Of a stretch of 64,000 nucleotides of DNA, positions 43,554 through 52,274 are shown piece by piece. The position numbers and the translations under genes were made by a program. The notes beneath the pieces are model-generated. The model was not told the origin of the DNA. It saw only the letters and a list, made by a program, of their open reading frames with translations, and did not search any database. The DNA lies in the NCBI GenBank assembly GCA_965221725.1, contig OZ244909.1, positions 2,666,001 to 2,730,000 of the forward strand, in the 5' to 3' direction. Each line of letters starts with the position of its first letter. The first letter of the stretch is position 1. Source of the stretch: HK1 sp965221725 (GTDB lineage: Bacteria; Pseudomonadota; Gammaproteobacteria; HK1).

Positions 43554-44009
43554 CGCGACCGGCTCAGCCGAACGACTTGCTGAAGGTCGCCGGAAAATTC
43601 CGAACATTTCAAACTGACCCACTACCCGGTTTCTCCCGGCCATCGCATGGACGACCCACGTCGGGGTCGGGATTGTTCATACACCGGCGAAGCGCGGCAA
43701 ACTTCATGCTTTCGAAAGCGTACCCGTTGGCGGCGTCCACCCAGGCGGCGTAATCGCCATCCGATAGCGGGTGAGATCGGTCATTGCTGCCAGTGCTCCG
43801 TGTCGTGGAACGGTGCGTCGGGCCGTCGCTTCGAACTCGGTTCGGGGCAGCGCCTTTGGCGTTCGCCGGCGGGTTAAGCGCGGCCTCGACCTCACAGTCC
43901 GGCACGGCTCCGGTGACCGCGAATCCCCGTCGCTGCAAGCGCATGCCCGAGACCGGGCCGGAGCGGTATTGCCTGTCGCTCCAGTTCGAAAATTCGATCG
44001 ATCCATAGG
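43554..44009. other. Gene-poor interval at the right edge of the island
   Basis: No gene is recognised in these 456 bases. On the minus strand a short stretch near 43650-43790 (LSDGDYAAWVDAANGYAFESMKF in translation) looks protein-like, but it lacks a clear start and is followed by mixed frames. It may be a decayed gene. Confidence 0.4.
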
Positions 44010-46061
44010 TTATCCCGCATTTCTCACCCCGTTGCGGATCTCCACCGGTGCCAGCGCATCCGCCGGTTCGAACCCGAAGACCCGGGCGTAGAACAGGAGC
44101 TCTGCCTCCAGGCATCGGCGGACGGTGTCGGCGCGGCGGAAGCCGTGGCCTTCGCCCTCGAACATGAGGCAGGCGACGGGCAGCCCCTGCCGGTCGAGGG
44201 CCTCGACCATCCGCTCCGCCTGGTTGGGGGGCACCACTCGGTCGTCGAGCCCCTGAAAGAAGATGATCGGGCATCCGAGGCGCGAGGCGTGATGCAGCGG
44301 CGAGCGCGCCCGGTACACGTCCCGCTCCGCCGGCCACGCGCCGACGAGCCGATCGAGGTAGCGCGCTTCGAACTTGTGAGTGTCCGCCGCCAGCACTTCG
44401 AGATCGCTGATGCCGTAGTAGCTCGCGCCGGCCCGGAACACATCGTGAAAGGTGAGGGCGGCGAGCGTGGTATAGCCCCCGGCGCTGCCGCCGCGGATCG
44501 CGAGCCGCGCCCGATCGGCACGGCCGGTCTCCGCCAGATGCAAGGCTCCGGCCACGCAGTCCTCGACATCGGCCACGCCCCACTCGCCGTAGAGGCGCTC
44601 GCGGTAGGCGCGGCCGTACCCGGTGCTGCCCCGATAGTCCACGTCGAGCACCGCGAACCCGCGGCTCGTCCAGAACTGGGTGGCGGGGTTCAGGGTGTCC
44701 GATGTCGCTCCGGTCGGCCCCCCGTGGCTCATGACGATCAGCGGCGGTGATTCGCCGGCCGGCCCCCGGCACGACGCGTTCCGCGGCGGATAGTAGTAGC
44801 CGTGCGCGACTTCGGCTCCGCCGCCGGTGGGAAAGGTGAGGGCTTCCGGTCGGGACAACGTGCGGTCGTCGATCGAGAGCGCGCTCGACGTGCGGTGAAC
44901 GCGCGACTGTCCGGAACCCAGCTCGAGGCTCACCACGGCGGCGCTTCGGTCCGGGGCGCCGCCGATGAATGCGGCGGTCGGGCCCTCGACGACGAGCGAG
45001 TCGATGCTCGTCCATGGCGAGGGGATTTCGGTCATGGCTCCGTTCGCTTCGAGCCGGCCCAGGCGCCACGCGCCGTCGCTTCGCCATGTGCACACCACGC
45101 CGCCGTTGCCGTCGAAGCCGAAGGTGGTGGTGCCAAGCTGCCACAGGGGTTTGCCGAACTCGCTCTCGGCCCGATGCATGCAGCGGAGCTCGCCGTCGTG
45201 CCAGCGGTGGAGGTTCCACCATCCCTCCGGATCGGTGACGCACCACAGGGCGCCGTCGGGGGCCCAGGCGGGCTGGAACGCGGAGCATCCGGAGCCCCCC
45301 GCGATCCGGACCGGCACCCCGGGCACCCCGTCCCCATCAAGCTCGGCCAGCCACAGCGTTGCCGCATCCCAGGGCATGTCCGGCTGATCCCAGGTGAGCC
45401 ACGCGAGCTGTTTCCCGTCGGGGCTCGGTGCCGGCGCCGCATAAAAATCATGACCCGAGGCAAGCACCCGCACCGATCCGTCGTCGATGGATATCGCGAC
45501 CAGGTCGTTGGTGGCGTCGTTGCCCGGGTCGTTGCCCGGGTCGTTGCCAGGATCGTTGCCCGAGTCGCTGCCCGGCTCGTTGTCCGAGTCGCTGGTTGTG
45601 TGGTTGCTCGGAGCGGGGCTCGGGTCGTTGGCCGGCGAGTCCTCGCCGGCATGCGTCTCGCGCACCGCGAGCAGGCGTCGTCGTCCGGGGTCGAGGGTCA
45701 GATCCGCAAACCGGGCGGTGCCTTCGGCGGTCAGCGGTGTGGGCCGCGCGGTGCCTGCCTGCACGTAGATTCGACCGTCCTCGAAGTTCGAGAACCAGAC
45801 CCGGTCGCCGGAGACGGCATACGCGCCCCCGCCGTATTCGTGCACGCGCGATCGCACATTGAAGGGTGCGGGGGTGATGTCTTCGCATCGTCCGGCGGCG
45901 TCGGCGCGAACCAGGACATTGCGCCCTCCTTCGCCCGGGCGCCCTTCCAGCCAGCCGATGCGACCCGCGCTCAGGCTGACCGACGCGAGCCGGATCGTCT
46001 CCGCCACGATGGCATCGGGGGTGATGGGGGAAGGCCAGGTTCCGAAGGGGAGGGTGTTCAT
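44010..46061 (-). CDS. S9 family prolyl oligopeptidase / acylaminoacyl-peptidase-like
   Basis: A 683-residue serine peptidase. An N-terminal beta-propeller (about 1-410) is followed by an alpha/beta hydrolase: MSHGGPTGATSD oxyanion region, nucleophile in RGGSAGGYTTL, Asp in GLDDRVVPP and His in GEGHGFRR. S9C enzymes cleave short peptides in the cytoplasm. The propeller contains a repetitive stretch near 155-190 with GNDPGNDPGND, encoded by tandem 12-base units (gttgcccgggtc in plus orientation), absent from typical relatives. No signal peptide. Confidence 0.9.
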   Translation of the reverse strand: MNTLPFGTWPSPITPDAIVAETIRLASVSLSAGRIGWLEGRPGEGGRNVLVRADAAGRCEDITPAPFNVRSRVHEYGGGAYAVSGDRVWFSNFEDGRIYVQAGTARPTPLTAEGTARFADLTLDPGRRRLLAVRETHAGEDSPANDPSPAPSNHTTSDSDNEPGSDSGNDPGNDPGNDPGNDATNDLVAISIDDGSVRVLASGHDFYAAPAPSPDGKQLAWLTWDQPDMPWDAATLWLAELDGDGVPGVPVRIAGGSGCSAFQPAWAPDGALWCVTDPEGWWNLHRWHDGELRCMHRAESEFGKPLWQLGTTTFGFDGNGGVVCTWRSDGAWRLGRLEANGAMTEIPSPWTSIDSLVVEGPTAAFIGGAPDRSAAVVSLELGSGQSRVHRTSSALSIDDRTLSRPEALTFPTGGGAEVAHGYYYPPRNASCRGPAGESPPLIVMSHGGPTGATSDTLNPATQFWTSRGFAVLDVDYRGSTGYGRAYRERLYGEWGVADVEDCVAGALHLAETGRADRARLAIRGGSAGGYTTLAALTFHDVFRAGASYYGISDLEVLAADTHKFEARYLDRLVGAWPAERDVYRARSPLHHASRLGCPIIFFQGLDDRVVPPNQAERMVEALDRQGLPVACLMFEGEGHGFRRADTVRRCLEAELLFYARVFGFEPADALAPVEIRNGVRNAG

Positions 46062-46196
46062 TGCAGCAATTCCCGCCAGGTTGGAGCATGCGTTCGAAAT
46101 CGCCCCGAATGAACGCTCCGAAGGCTCGCATCTCGCCGCACTGGCACCGCGTGACAGCCGGTGGGAGCGCCGCCGGGAATTGCGATGTTCATGGTC

Positions 46197-46967
46197 TCAA
46201 CCGGGTGCACGTGAGTGGAATGCGCCTTCCGAACTGTCGGCGAGGAAGGCGCGACGGGTCAGGAAGTCCGCCGCCAGGTAGAGGCTGACCGACACCACTC
46301 CCAGCACCAGCATCGCGGCGAACATGAGGTCGATCTTGGCCCGACCGTTGGCCAGCAGCATAAGGTAGCCGAGACCTCGCGAGGCTCCCACCCATTCTCC
46401 GATGACCGCCCCGATCGGTGCGTAGACCGCGGCCAGCTTCAGCCCCGTCCCCAGCGCGGGCAACGCGGCGGGGATGCGGATGCGGAGCATGATCGCGGCC
46501 GGTCGAGCCCCCATCGTCCGGGCGAGATCCATGAATCCGCGCGGGGTCCGCATCAGGCCGTCGAAGAAGGCGGAGGTCACGGGAAAATAGATGATCAGGA
46601 CCGCCATCGCGATCTTGGACCAGAGCCCGTAACCCAGCCACAGGGTGAGGATCGGTGCGAGTGCGAAGACCGGGATGGCCTGCGAGAACACCAGCAGCGG
46701 CCGCAGCAGCGCCTGGGCGGCGGCGGAGACGCTGAGGTAGATGGCGGTTGCGATTCCGAGCACCGAGCCGATGGCGAGCCCGAGGAGAACTTCGAGGAGG
46801 GTCACCCAGGCGTGCTCGCCGATCAGCATCCGGTTCTGCCACATGGCGGCCAGTACCTGCCCCGGGCTCGGCAGGATGAAGTGCTGAACCCCGGTGGTCC
46901 ACACCACGAGCTGCCACCCGGCCACGAGGAGCAGGGTCGCCAGTGCTGCGCTGTGCCATCCCCTCAT
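46197..46967 (-). CDS. thiX: ABC transporter permease for thiamine precursor
   Basis: A 256-residue inner-membrane permease with six or so helices and the binding-protein-dependent loop ATIYLS-like region followed by ARTMGARPAAIMLRIRIPAALPALGTG, the EAA motif. It belongs to the SsuC/TauC/ThiX group. Its start overlaps the ATPase stop (ATGA), and the same operon holds a ThiY-type binding protein and TenA. Uptake of a hydroxymethylpyrimidine precursor (e.g. N-formyl-aminopyrimidine) is therefore the likely role. Confidence 0.85.
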   Translation of the reverse strand: MRGWHSAALATLLLVAGWQLVVWTTGVQHFILPSPGQVLAAMWQNRMLIGEHAWVTLLEVLLGLAIGSVLGIATAIYLSVSAAAQALLRPLLVFSQAIPVFALAPILTLWLGYGLWSKIAMAVLIIYFPVTSAFFDGLMRTPRGFMDLARTMGARPAAIMLRIRIPAALPALGTGLKLAAVYAPIGAVIGEWVGASRGLGYLMLLANGRAKIDLMFAAMLVLGVVSVSLYLAADFLTRRAFLADSSEGAFHSRAPG

Positions 46968-47725
46968 GTCGCTGGCGCCCCGCGATCGCGGCCGGGCGAG
47001 GTGGCGCTATCCCGAAGCAACCGGTGCAGCGCGCCCTGGCACGCAAGCATGGAGGGGTCGTCCACGGGCCGGGGCGGCTCGCCCGAGGGCATCCGGATGC
47101 TTCGCAAGCCGGTTGCCGTCATCACCTGGATACTGTGGCCGAGCCGGGCCGCCTCTCCCGGGTCGTGGGTCACCAGAAGCACCGTCCGTCCTTCCAGAAG
47201 CTCGAATGCGAGGTCCTGCATCTCGGACCGGGTGTGGGCATCGAGCGCGGAGAACGGCTCGTCGAGGAGAATGACCGGCCGGTCCTCCGCCAGGGTCCGG
47301 GCCAGCGCCACGCGCTGGCGCTGCCCGCCCGACAGCGCCGCCGGTTTTCGGTCCTCGAGCTCGGCGAGACCCACGCGCGCAAGCAGCGCCCTGGCGCGCA
47401 CGAGGCAGGGCCGCTCCCCCCGGAGTCTCGCGCCCGCCGTCACGTTGCCGAGCACGCTGCTCCACGGAAAGAGCAGGTCGCTTTGCGCCATGTACGCCAC
47501 GCGACTGGGAACGCGCTGTCCGTCGCTTGCCTCGATTCGGCCCCGGAAGTCGGCATGCGTCTCCAGGCCGGCAATCAGCCGGAGAAGCGTGGATTTGCCG
47601 ACCCCGGACACCCCGAGCAGGCACGTCCATCGCCCTGCCGCGAGCGTCAAATCCAGAGCGCTGAAGAGGGCGCCGGTGCCGGTCTCGGCGGTTCCGCGCA
47701 CCGTGACGCCGATGGCGCCGGTCAC
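46964..47725 (-). CDS. thiZ: ABC transporter ATP-binding protein for thiamine precursor
   Basis: A 253-residue ATPase from the GTG at 47725, which overlaps the tenA stop as GTGA. Walker A is GVSGVGKST, the signature LSGGQRQRVALART, Walker B VILLDEPFSALD, and the switch His in LLVTHDPGEA. It would energise the ThiX permease for pyrimidine-precursor import. Sequence alone resembles nitrate/sulfonate/taurine ATPases (SsuB/TauB); operon position assigns it to thiamine salvage. Confidence 0.88.
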   Translation of the reverse strand: MTGAIGVTVRGTAETGTGALFSALDLTLAAGRWTCLLGVSGVGKSTLLRLIAGLETHADFRGRIEASDGQRVPSRVAYMAQSDLLFPWSSVLGNVTAGARLRGERPCLVRARALLARVGLAELEDRKPAALSGGQRQRVALARTLAEDRPVILLDEPFSALDAHTRSEMQDLAFELLEGRTVLLVTHDPGEAARLGHSIQVMTATGLRSIRMPSGEPPRPVDDPSMLACQGALHRLLRDSATSPGRDRGAPAT

Positions 47726-48408
47726 GCGCCTGCGAGACCCATGTCCCAGAATCCCGCTTCCAGCTCGGCGGCGGTGCGAAAGGTGCGGCACAGCGCATTC
47801 CAGCCGGGAACGTCCGCGAAATGGGGGCCGAGCCGTTGCTCCAGTGCCGCGTCGATCAGGGCGCCGATCTCGGCGCAGAGGGCCTGATACTCCTCCCCCG
47901 CGTAGGTGTCGATCCAGGATCGATACGCATCGCTCGACGTCTCGGCCGCAAGTACCAGGCCGATTTCACCGTAACCCAGCGCGCAGGGCGCAAGCGCGGC
48001 CATGAGGTCCGCAAAGCCGCCGGAATAGCCGGAGTCGAGGACGAAGCGCGTATAGGCCAGGTTCTGCGGTGCCTCGCGCACCTCGAAGAGCTGTGCCTCC
48101 GTGATGCCCTCGGCGCCGCAGACCTCGACGTGAAGCCGCATTTCGTGGTTCACGAGCGCGTTCACGGTGGCGGCGGCGACCTTCATCTCCTTCAGGCTGG
48201 CCGATTTCGCGACGGCGAGCCCCCAGGCACGGGAGTAGTGCACGAGGAACACGTAGTCCTGCTTCAGGTAGTGCAGGAAGGCGCTCCGAGGCAGGGAGCC
48301 GTCCCCGAGCGCCCGAACGAAGGGGTGGCGGGTGTAGGCTGCCCACGCCTCCGGAGCGGAATCTCGCCACCGGGAGAATGCGCGCCCGTAGTCCGGATGC
48401 GCGCTCAT
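47722..48408 (-). CDS. tenA: Aminopyrimidine aminohydrolase (thiaminase II)
   Basis: A 228-residue all-helical TenA protein. Conserved features include HPFVRALGDGSLPRSAFLHYLKQDYVFL, the catalytic Cys region in LAPCALGYGEIG, and TYAGEEYQALC near the C-terminus with the expected Glu. It hydrolyses 4-amino-5-aminomethyl-2-methylpyrimidine to the hydroxymethyl form for thiamine salvage. Start ATG overlaps the thiY stop (ATGA), and its stop overlaps thiZ, so the four genes are tightly coupled. Confidence 0.92.
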   Translation of the reverse strand: MSAHPDYGRAFSRWRDSAPEAWAAYTRHPFVRALGDGSLPRSAFLHYLKQDYVFLVHYSRAWGLAVAKSASLKEMKVAAATVNALVNHEMRLHVEVCGAEGITEAQLFEVREAPQNLAYTRFVLDSGYSGGFADLMAALAPCALGYGEIGLVLAAETSSDAYRSWIDTYAGEEYQALCAEIGALIDAALEQRLGPHFADVPGWNALCRTFRTAAELEAGFWDMGLAGA

Positions 48409-49376
48409 TGCGCCGTCACATCCGTCGCGAGCATGGCGGCATCGTGCTCGAACGGCACCAGGCCGGATTCGTGCAGGAACGCCTCGAAGCGCCGGTAGCG
48501 CCCGGCATCGAAGGCGGCGGGACGCAGTGCGAAGCGCGCCACGGTGTCCCACCAGGCCCGCTCGTTCAGCTCGTCGCGCAGTTCCGCCGCGGTCGCGGAG
48601 AAGATCTGCCAGCTCGACTCCGGGCGGTTCACGATGAACTGCGTGGCCTTCTCGGTGGCCGCGAGGAAGCGCCGGATCCGGCCCCGATCCATGGTCTCGC
48701 GATTGGCGACGTAGATGAGCTCGTCGTACGCCGGCAGCCCTTCTTCCTCCAGATAGAAGCAGCGCCCCTCGACGCCCTCGATCCGCATCTGGTTGAGCTC
48801 GAAGTTCCGAAATGCGCCGATGACGGCATCGACCTGCCCCGCCATCAGCGAAGGCGAGAGCGACCAGTTCACGTTCACGAGCTCGACATCCTCGAGCCCG
48901 AGCCCGTGGGGCCGCAGGATGGCCCCGAGCAGCGCCTCCTCCACGCCGGCGACGGAGAACCCGACCTTCCTTCCCTTCAGGTCGGCCGCGGATTCGATGG
49001 GGCCGTCCTCCAGCACCAGCAGGCAGTTGAGCGGGGTGGCGACCAGCGTCCCGACCCGAATCAGCGGCAGCCCCTCATGCACCTGCAGGTGAAGCTGGGG
49101 CTGATAGGAGATCGCCAGATCGGCCTTCCCGGCCGCCACCAGCTTGGGGGGGTCGGCCGGATCCGCCGGCGCGATGATCTCGACTTCCAGCCCCGCGTCC
49201 GCGAAGTAGCCGTTTTCCTGCGCCACGATGATGGGCCCGTGATCCGGATTGACGAACCAGTCCAGGATCAGGGTCAGCCGGTCCGCGGCCGGCGCCGCCG
49301 GCGCAACCAGGATGAGCACGGTGGCGGCGGCGAGGACCGCTCTGCCCCGCCTGATGTATGCCCTTGGGCGAGTCAT
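48405..49376 (-). CDS. thiY: Thiamine-precursor ABC transporter substrate-binding protein
   Basis: A 323-residue exported protein with signal peptide RRGRAVLAAATVLILVAPAAPAA. The NMT1/THI5-like domain starts RLTLILDWFVNPDHGPIIVAQENGYF, with GKADLAISYQPQL and KGRKVGFSVAGVEEALLG. Members bind formyl-aminopyrimidine-type precursors in the periplasm and hand them to ThiXZ. It heads the thiY-tenA-thiZ-thiX block, 258 bases downstream of the thiE stop; the gap carries hairpin repeats, and expression may come from the thiD riboswitch transcript or an own promoter. Confidence 0.9.
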   Translation of the reverse strand: MTRPRAYIRRGRAVLAAATVLILVAPAAPAADRLTLILDWFVNPDHGPIIVAQENGYFADAGLEVEIIAPADPADPPKLVAAGKADLAISYQPQLHLQVHEGLPLIRVGTLVATPLNCLLVLEDGPIESAADLKGRKVGFSVAGVEEALLGAILRPHGLGLEDVELVNVNWSLSPSLMAGQVDAVIGAFRNFELNQMRIEGVEGRCFYLEEEGLPAYDELIYVANRETMDRGRIRRFLAATEKATQFIVNRPESSWQIFSATAAELRDELNERAWWDTVARFALRPAAFDAGRYRRFEAFLHESGLVPFEHDAAMLATDVTAQ

Positions 49377-49510
49377 CGGATTTTCTCCCGTTCAGACTGC
49401 GTTTCTGGCCGAATCGCGGCGGTGGACGCGGATCTGACTCGGACATCCCGCTTGCTCCGCACTGCCGGGTACGCCTGCGCGTCCGGAGTCGCGTCCGCCT
49501 TGCCAATCCA

Positions 49511-49566
49511 TGCCAGGCTTGTGAAACAAGCCGATGCCTGACAAGGCTTATGAAACAAGCCGATGC
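49511..49566. repeat. Two hairpin-forming direct repeats between thiE and thiY
   Basis: The units caggcttgtgaaacaagccg and aaggcttatgaaacaagccg are followed by gatgcc and occur back to back. The first forms a perfect 7-bp stem GGCTTGT/ACAAGCC around GAA. No U-run follows, so a simple terminator is unlikely; a processing or attenuation element is possible. Confidence 0.6.
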
Positions 49567-49634
49567 CCAACCATCTCCACGATGGCCTCCTGCCCGTGCC
49601 CTGGCGGGGCCGACCTTTGGTCGCGCACGGCGAA

Positions 49635-50306
49635 TCAGCGCGTCGCTCCCACCCATTCCCTGGCCCGGCCTTCAGGGTCCGCACTGAGCGTGATGTCGGT
49701 CACCACCGAGATCACGTTCGCACCGGCCGCGAACGCGCCCTCGGCCCGCTCCACCGTCATGCCGCCGATGGCCACCAGGGGCAGGTCGCCGATGCGCTGC
49801 TTCCACTGCGCAAGCCGGGCGAGCCCCTGGGGGCGCCACTTCATCTGCTTCAGAATGGTCGGATACACCGGGCCGAGCGCCACGTAGTCGGGGCGCAGAG
49901 ACAGGGCCCGGTCCAGCTCCGCCTCGTCGTGGGTGCTGATCCCGAGCCGCAGGCCCGCCCCGCGGATCGCGCCGACATCGGCGGTGTCCAGATCCTCCTG
50001 TCCGAGATGGACGAACCCGCAGCCGGCATCGATGGCTTCCCGCCAGTGATCGTTGACCACGAGCGTCGCGCCGTGGGCTTCGCAAAAGCGCTTCCCCGCG
50101 CGTATCTCCCGCGCGACGACCTCCGCCGGCCGGTCCTTGATGCGCAACTGGACGAACTTGACACCGAGCGGAAGCATGCGGCTCAGCCACTCGGAGTCCT
50201 CGAAGATGGGGTAGAAGCGATCGAGTGTCATTCGGGCCAGGGTCGTCCGCTCCGGGGCCATCCGCTCCGGGGCCATCCGCTCCGGGGTCATCCGCTCCGG
50301 GGTCAT
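49635..50306 (-). CDS. thiE: Thiamine phosphate synthase
   Basis: A TIM-barrel enzyme of about 205 core residues joining HMP-PP and thiazole phosphate. Motifs: VKFVQLRIKDRPAEV, LVVNDHWREAIDAGCGFVHLGQEDL, GISTHDEAELDRA, YVALGPVYPT, and LVAIGGMTVERA. The frame starts at 50306, overlapping the thiG stop, but the first 25 residues are the pentad repeat MTPER/MAPER encoded by 15-base tandem units, each with GGAG and ATG. The conserved protein starts at MTLDRFYPIFED (50231), so any of several starts could be used. Confidence 0.9.
   Translation of the reverse strand: MTPERMTPERMAPERMAPERTTLARMTLDRFYPIFEDSEWLSRMLPLGVKFVQLRIKDRPAEVVAREIRAGKRFCEAHGATLVVNDHWREAIDAGCGFVHLGQEDLDTADVGAIRGAGLRLGISTHDEAELDRALSLRPDYVALGPVYPTILKQMKWRPQGLARLAQWKQRIGDLPLVAIGGMTVERAEGAFAAGANVISVVTDITLSADPEGRAREWVGATR
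50217..50306 (-). repeat. 15-bp tandem repeats carrying start codons at the thiE 5' end
   Basis: Six units: four near-identical (50292-50306, 50277-50291, 50262-50276, 50247-50261; complement ATGACCCCGGAGCGG or GCC variant) and two degenerate (50232-50246, 50217-50231). Each intact unit has an ATG and a GGAG, so the array multiplies possible initiation sites in frame. Confidence 0.85.
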
Positions 50307-51076
50307 CCGAGGAATGCCTTGCCGATGAGTGGCGTCGAGGGCGAGGCCATGTCCCGGGGCTCGATCGGATCGGCCGCGACCGCCCCCCTGCCCGCAAGCG
50401 TCGCCAGAGCGAAGGCGCGCGCCATGGCCACCGGATCACCCGCCCGCGCCACCGCGGTATTGACGAGAACGGCGTCGTAGCCGAGTTCCATGGCGCGAGC
50501 GGCGTGGGACGGCAGTCCGATGCCCGCATCGACGACCAGCGCCAGATCGGGGAAGTGCGCCCGCAGGCTCCGCAGGCCGTGCTCGTTGATCAATCCGAGC
50601 CCGGAACCGATGGGAGAGCCCCAGGGCATGAGCACCTTGCATCCCGCTTCGACGAGGCACTCGGCCACGGCAAGGCTGTCGGTGGTGTAGGGGAATACCT
50701 CGAAGCCGTCCTCGCACAGTATCCGGGCGGCGTCCACGAGCCCGAAGACATCGGGTTCGAGGGTATCCGTATGGCCGATGACCTCGAGCTTGATCCAGGG
50801 AGTCTCGAAGACCTCCCGCGCCATCTGCGCCGTGGTCACCGCCTCCTTGACCGTGAAGCATCCGGCGGTGTTCGGCAGCACGGCGACGCCCAGCTCGCGG
50901 ATCAGCTCCCAGAACGGTTGGCCGGCCTGAACGCCGCCGCTCTCGCGCCGCAGGGAGACCGTTGCCACCTCCGCGCCGGACTCCCGGAACGCGTCGGCCA
51001 GGATCGCGGGGGAGGGATACTGCGCCGTGCCCAGCATGAGCGGCGTGACGAGCTCCGTGCCGTAGAGGGTGCGCAT
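50303..51076 (-). CDS. thiG: Thiazole synthase
   Basis: A 257-residue TIM barrel with the Schiff-base Lys in KLEVIGH, phosphate-binding GCKVLMPWGSPIGSG and GIGLPSHAARAMELGYDAVLVNTA. It builds the thiazole phosphate from deoxyxylulose-5-phosphate, the ThiS thiocarboxylate and dehydroglycine supplied by ThiO. It starts 3 bases after thiS and overlaps thiE by ATGA. All motifs are intact. Confidence 0.95.
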   Translation of the reverse strand: MRTLYGTELVTPLMLGTAQYPSPAILADAFRESGAEVATVSLRRESGGVQAGQPFWELIRELGVAVLPNTAGCFTVKEAVTTAQMAREVFETPWIKLEVIGHTDTLEPDVFGLVDAARILCEDGFEVFPYTTDSLAVAECLVEAGCKVLMPWGSPIGSGLGLINEHGLRSLRAHFPDLALVVDAGIGLPSHAARAMELGYDAVLVNTAVARAGDPVAMARAFALATLAGRGAVAADPIEPRDMASPSTPLIGKAFLG

Positions 51077-51079
51077 CCG

Positions 51080-51277
51080 TCATCCGCCCTGCATGGGAGC
51101 GACGATTTCCACCCGATCCCCTTCCACCAGCCGGCGCGCGGCACGCTCGGAGGCGGCGACGAACACTTCGTTCACCGCCGCCGCCACTCTCGTTTCGCCG
51201 AGGCCGCGCTCATGCAGCAACTCCTCCAGAGTGGTGGCGCGCACTTCCATCCTCTCGCCGTTGAAGAACAGATTCAT
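51080..51277 (-). CDS. thiS: Sulfur carrier protein ThiS
   Basis: A 65-residue ubiquitin-like protein ending in the required Gly-Gly (APMQGG). It contains TTLEELLHERGL and RVAAAVNEVFV, standard for ThiS. As a thiocarboxylate it donates sulfur to thiazole. Its first 68 bases overlap the end of thiO in another frame; the ATG at 51277 has GGAGGTGATG just upstream, which sets the start. Confidence 0.93.
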   Translation of the reverse strand: MNLFFNGERMEVRATTLEELLHERGLGETRVAAAVNEVFVAASERAARRLVEGDRVEIVAPMQGG

Positions 51278-52274
51278 CCATCACCTCCGGGGTGCGTCTC
51301 TCGAACACGAACTCGGCCACCATGCGCGCCATCGCCGGCGCGAGAAGGTAGCCGTGGCGGTAGAGGCCATTCACGTGGATGGCGCCGCGCCGCTGTCGGA
51401 TCCTCGGGAGATTGTCGGGAAAGGCCGGGCGCGCATCGACCCCGATTTCAAGCACTTCCGCTTCTCCGAAGGCCGGATGAAGGGCGTAGGCCGCGGAGAG
51501 CAGTTCGAGCAGGGAGCGCGCGGTCACCCGGTCCCGCTCGGTGGCCTCGATCATGGTGGCGCCCAGCATGTAGAGGCCGTCGCCGTGCGGCACCACGTAC
51601 AGCGGAAACCGCGGATGCAGCAGCCGGATCGGGCGCGACAGGGCCAGGTCGGGGCAGCGCAGCACCAGCATTTCCCCCTTGACGCCCCGGAGATCGGGCA
51701 GTGCATCACGGGCCGCCAGGCCGCGGCAGTCGATATCCACCACCGGGTCGGGGTCCGTTTGCGCTGGGGGGAACGCCCCGCTCTCTTGCGGCGTGCCGAT
51801 GACCACTCCCTGCTCGCCGAGGCGCCCGACGAGGGCGGCCAGCGCGGCGCGCGGGGCAAGGTGCGCCTCTTGCGGAAAGAACAGGCCGCGTCGAAACCGC
51901 CCCGCGAGATCGGGCTCCAGCGATGCGATGCCCGGCGCGTCGACTTCCTCGTGGTGCCGGGTTCGCCGCGTAAAGCGGCGCAGCTCCCCCGCATCGCGCG
52001 ACAGTGCCAGCACGAGCGTGCCGTTGCGCTTCACCACCCCTGTCTTCTCCTCCCACCAGTCGGCGGATTCCCGGCCGAGCCGCACCACCGGCTCCTCCGC
52101 GGACTCCCCTTCGCAGTGGGGTGCGAGCATGCCTCCCGCCCACCACGAGCACGAATGCGGGCCCGGCCCCGCGTGAATGTCGACGATGGAGACCCGGCCG
52201 CCGCGCCCGGCGATCTCGGTGGCCACGCAAAGCCCGGCCACGCCGGCGCCGACGATTCGCGCGTCAATGGCCAT
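51210..52274 (-). CDS. thiO: Glycine oxidase ThiO
   Basis: A 354-residue FAD amine oxidase of the DAO family: ARIVGAGVAGLCVATEIAGRG dinucleotide site, SWWAGGMLAPHCE, VKGEMLVLRCPD and the C-terminal GLYRHGYLLAPAMARMVAEFVFE. It oxidises glycine to the imine used by ThiG. After the conserved end near residue 325 the frame runs on for about 28 non-conserved residues into thiS, giving a 68-base overlap. The start overlaps thiD by 11 bases. ThiO instead of ThiH indicates the aerobic branch. Confidence 0.9.
   Translation of the reverse strand: MAIDARIVGAGVAGLCVATEIAGRGGRVSIVDIHAGPGPHSCSWWAGGMLAPHCEGESAEEPVVRLGRESADWWEEKTGVVKRNGTLVLALSRDAGELRRFTRRTRHHEEVDAPGIASLEPDLAGRFRRGLFFPQEAHLAPRAALAALVGRLGEQGVVIGTPQESGAFPPAQTDPDPVVDIDCRGLAARDALPDLRGVKGEMLVLRCPDLALSRPIRLLHPRFPLYVVPHGDGLYMLGATMIEATERDRVTARSLLELLSAAYALHPAFGEAEVLEIGVDARPAFPDNLPRIRQRRGAIHVNGLYRHGYLLAPAMARMVAEFVFERRTPEVMDESVLQRREDGSARHHSGGVAA

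Noticed and set aside
50217..50306. CRISPR-like array
   Set aside because: Units are 15 bp, contiguous without spacers and in frame with thiE.
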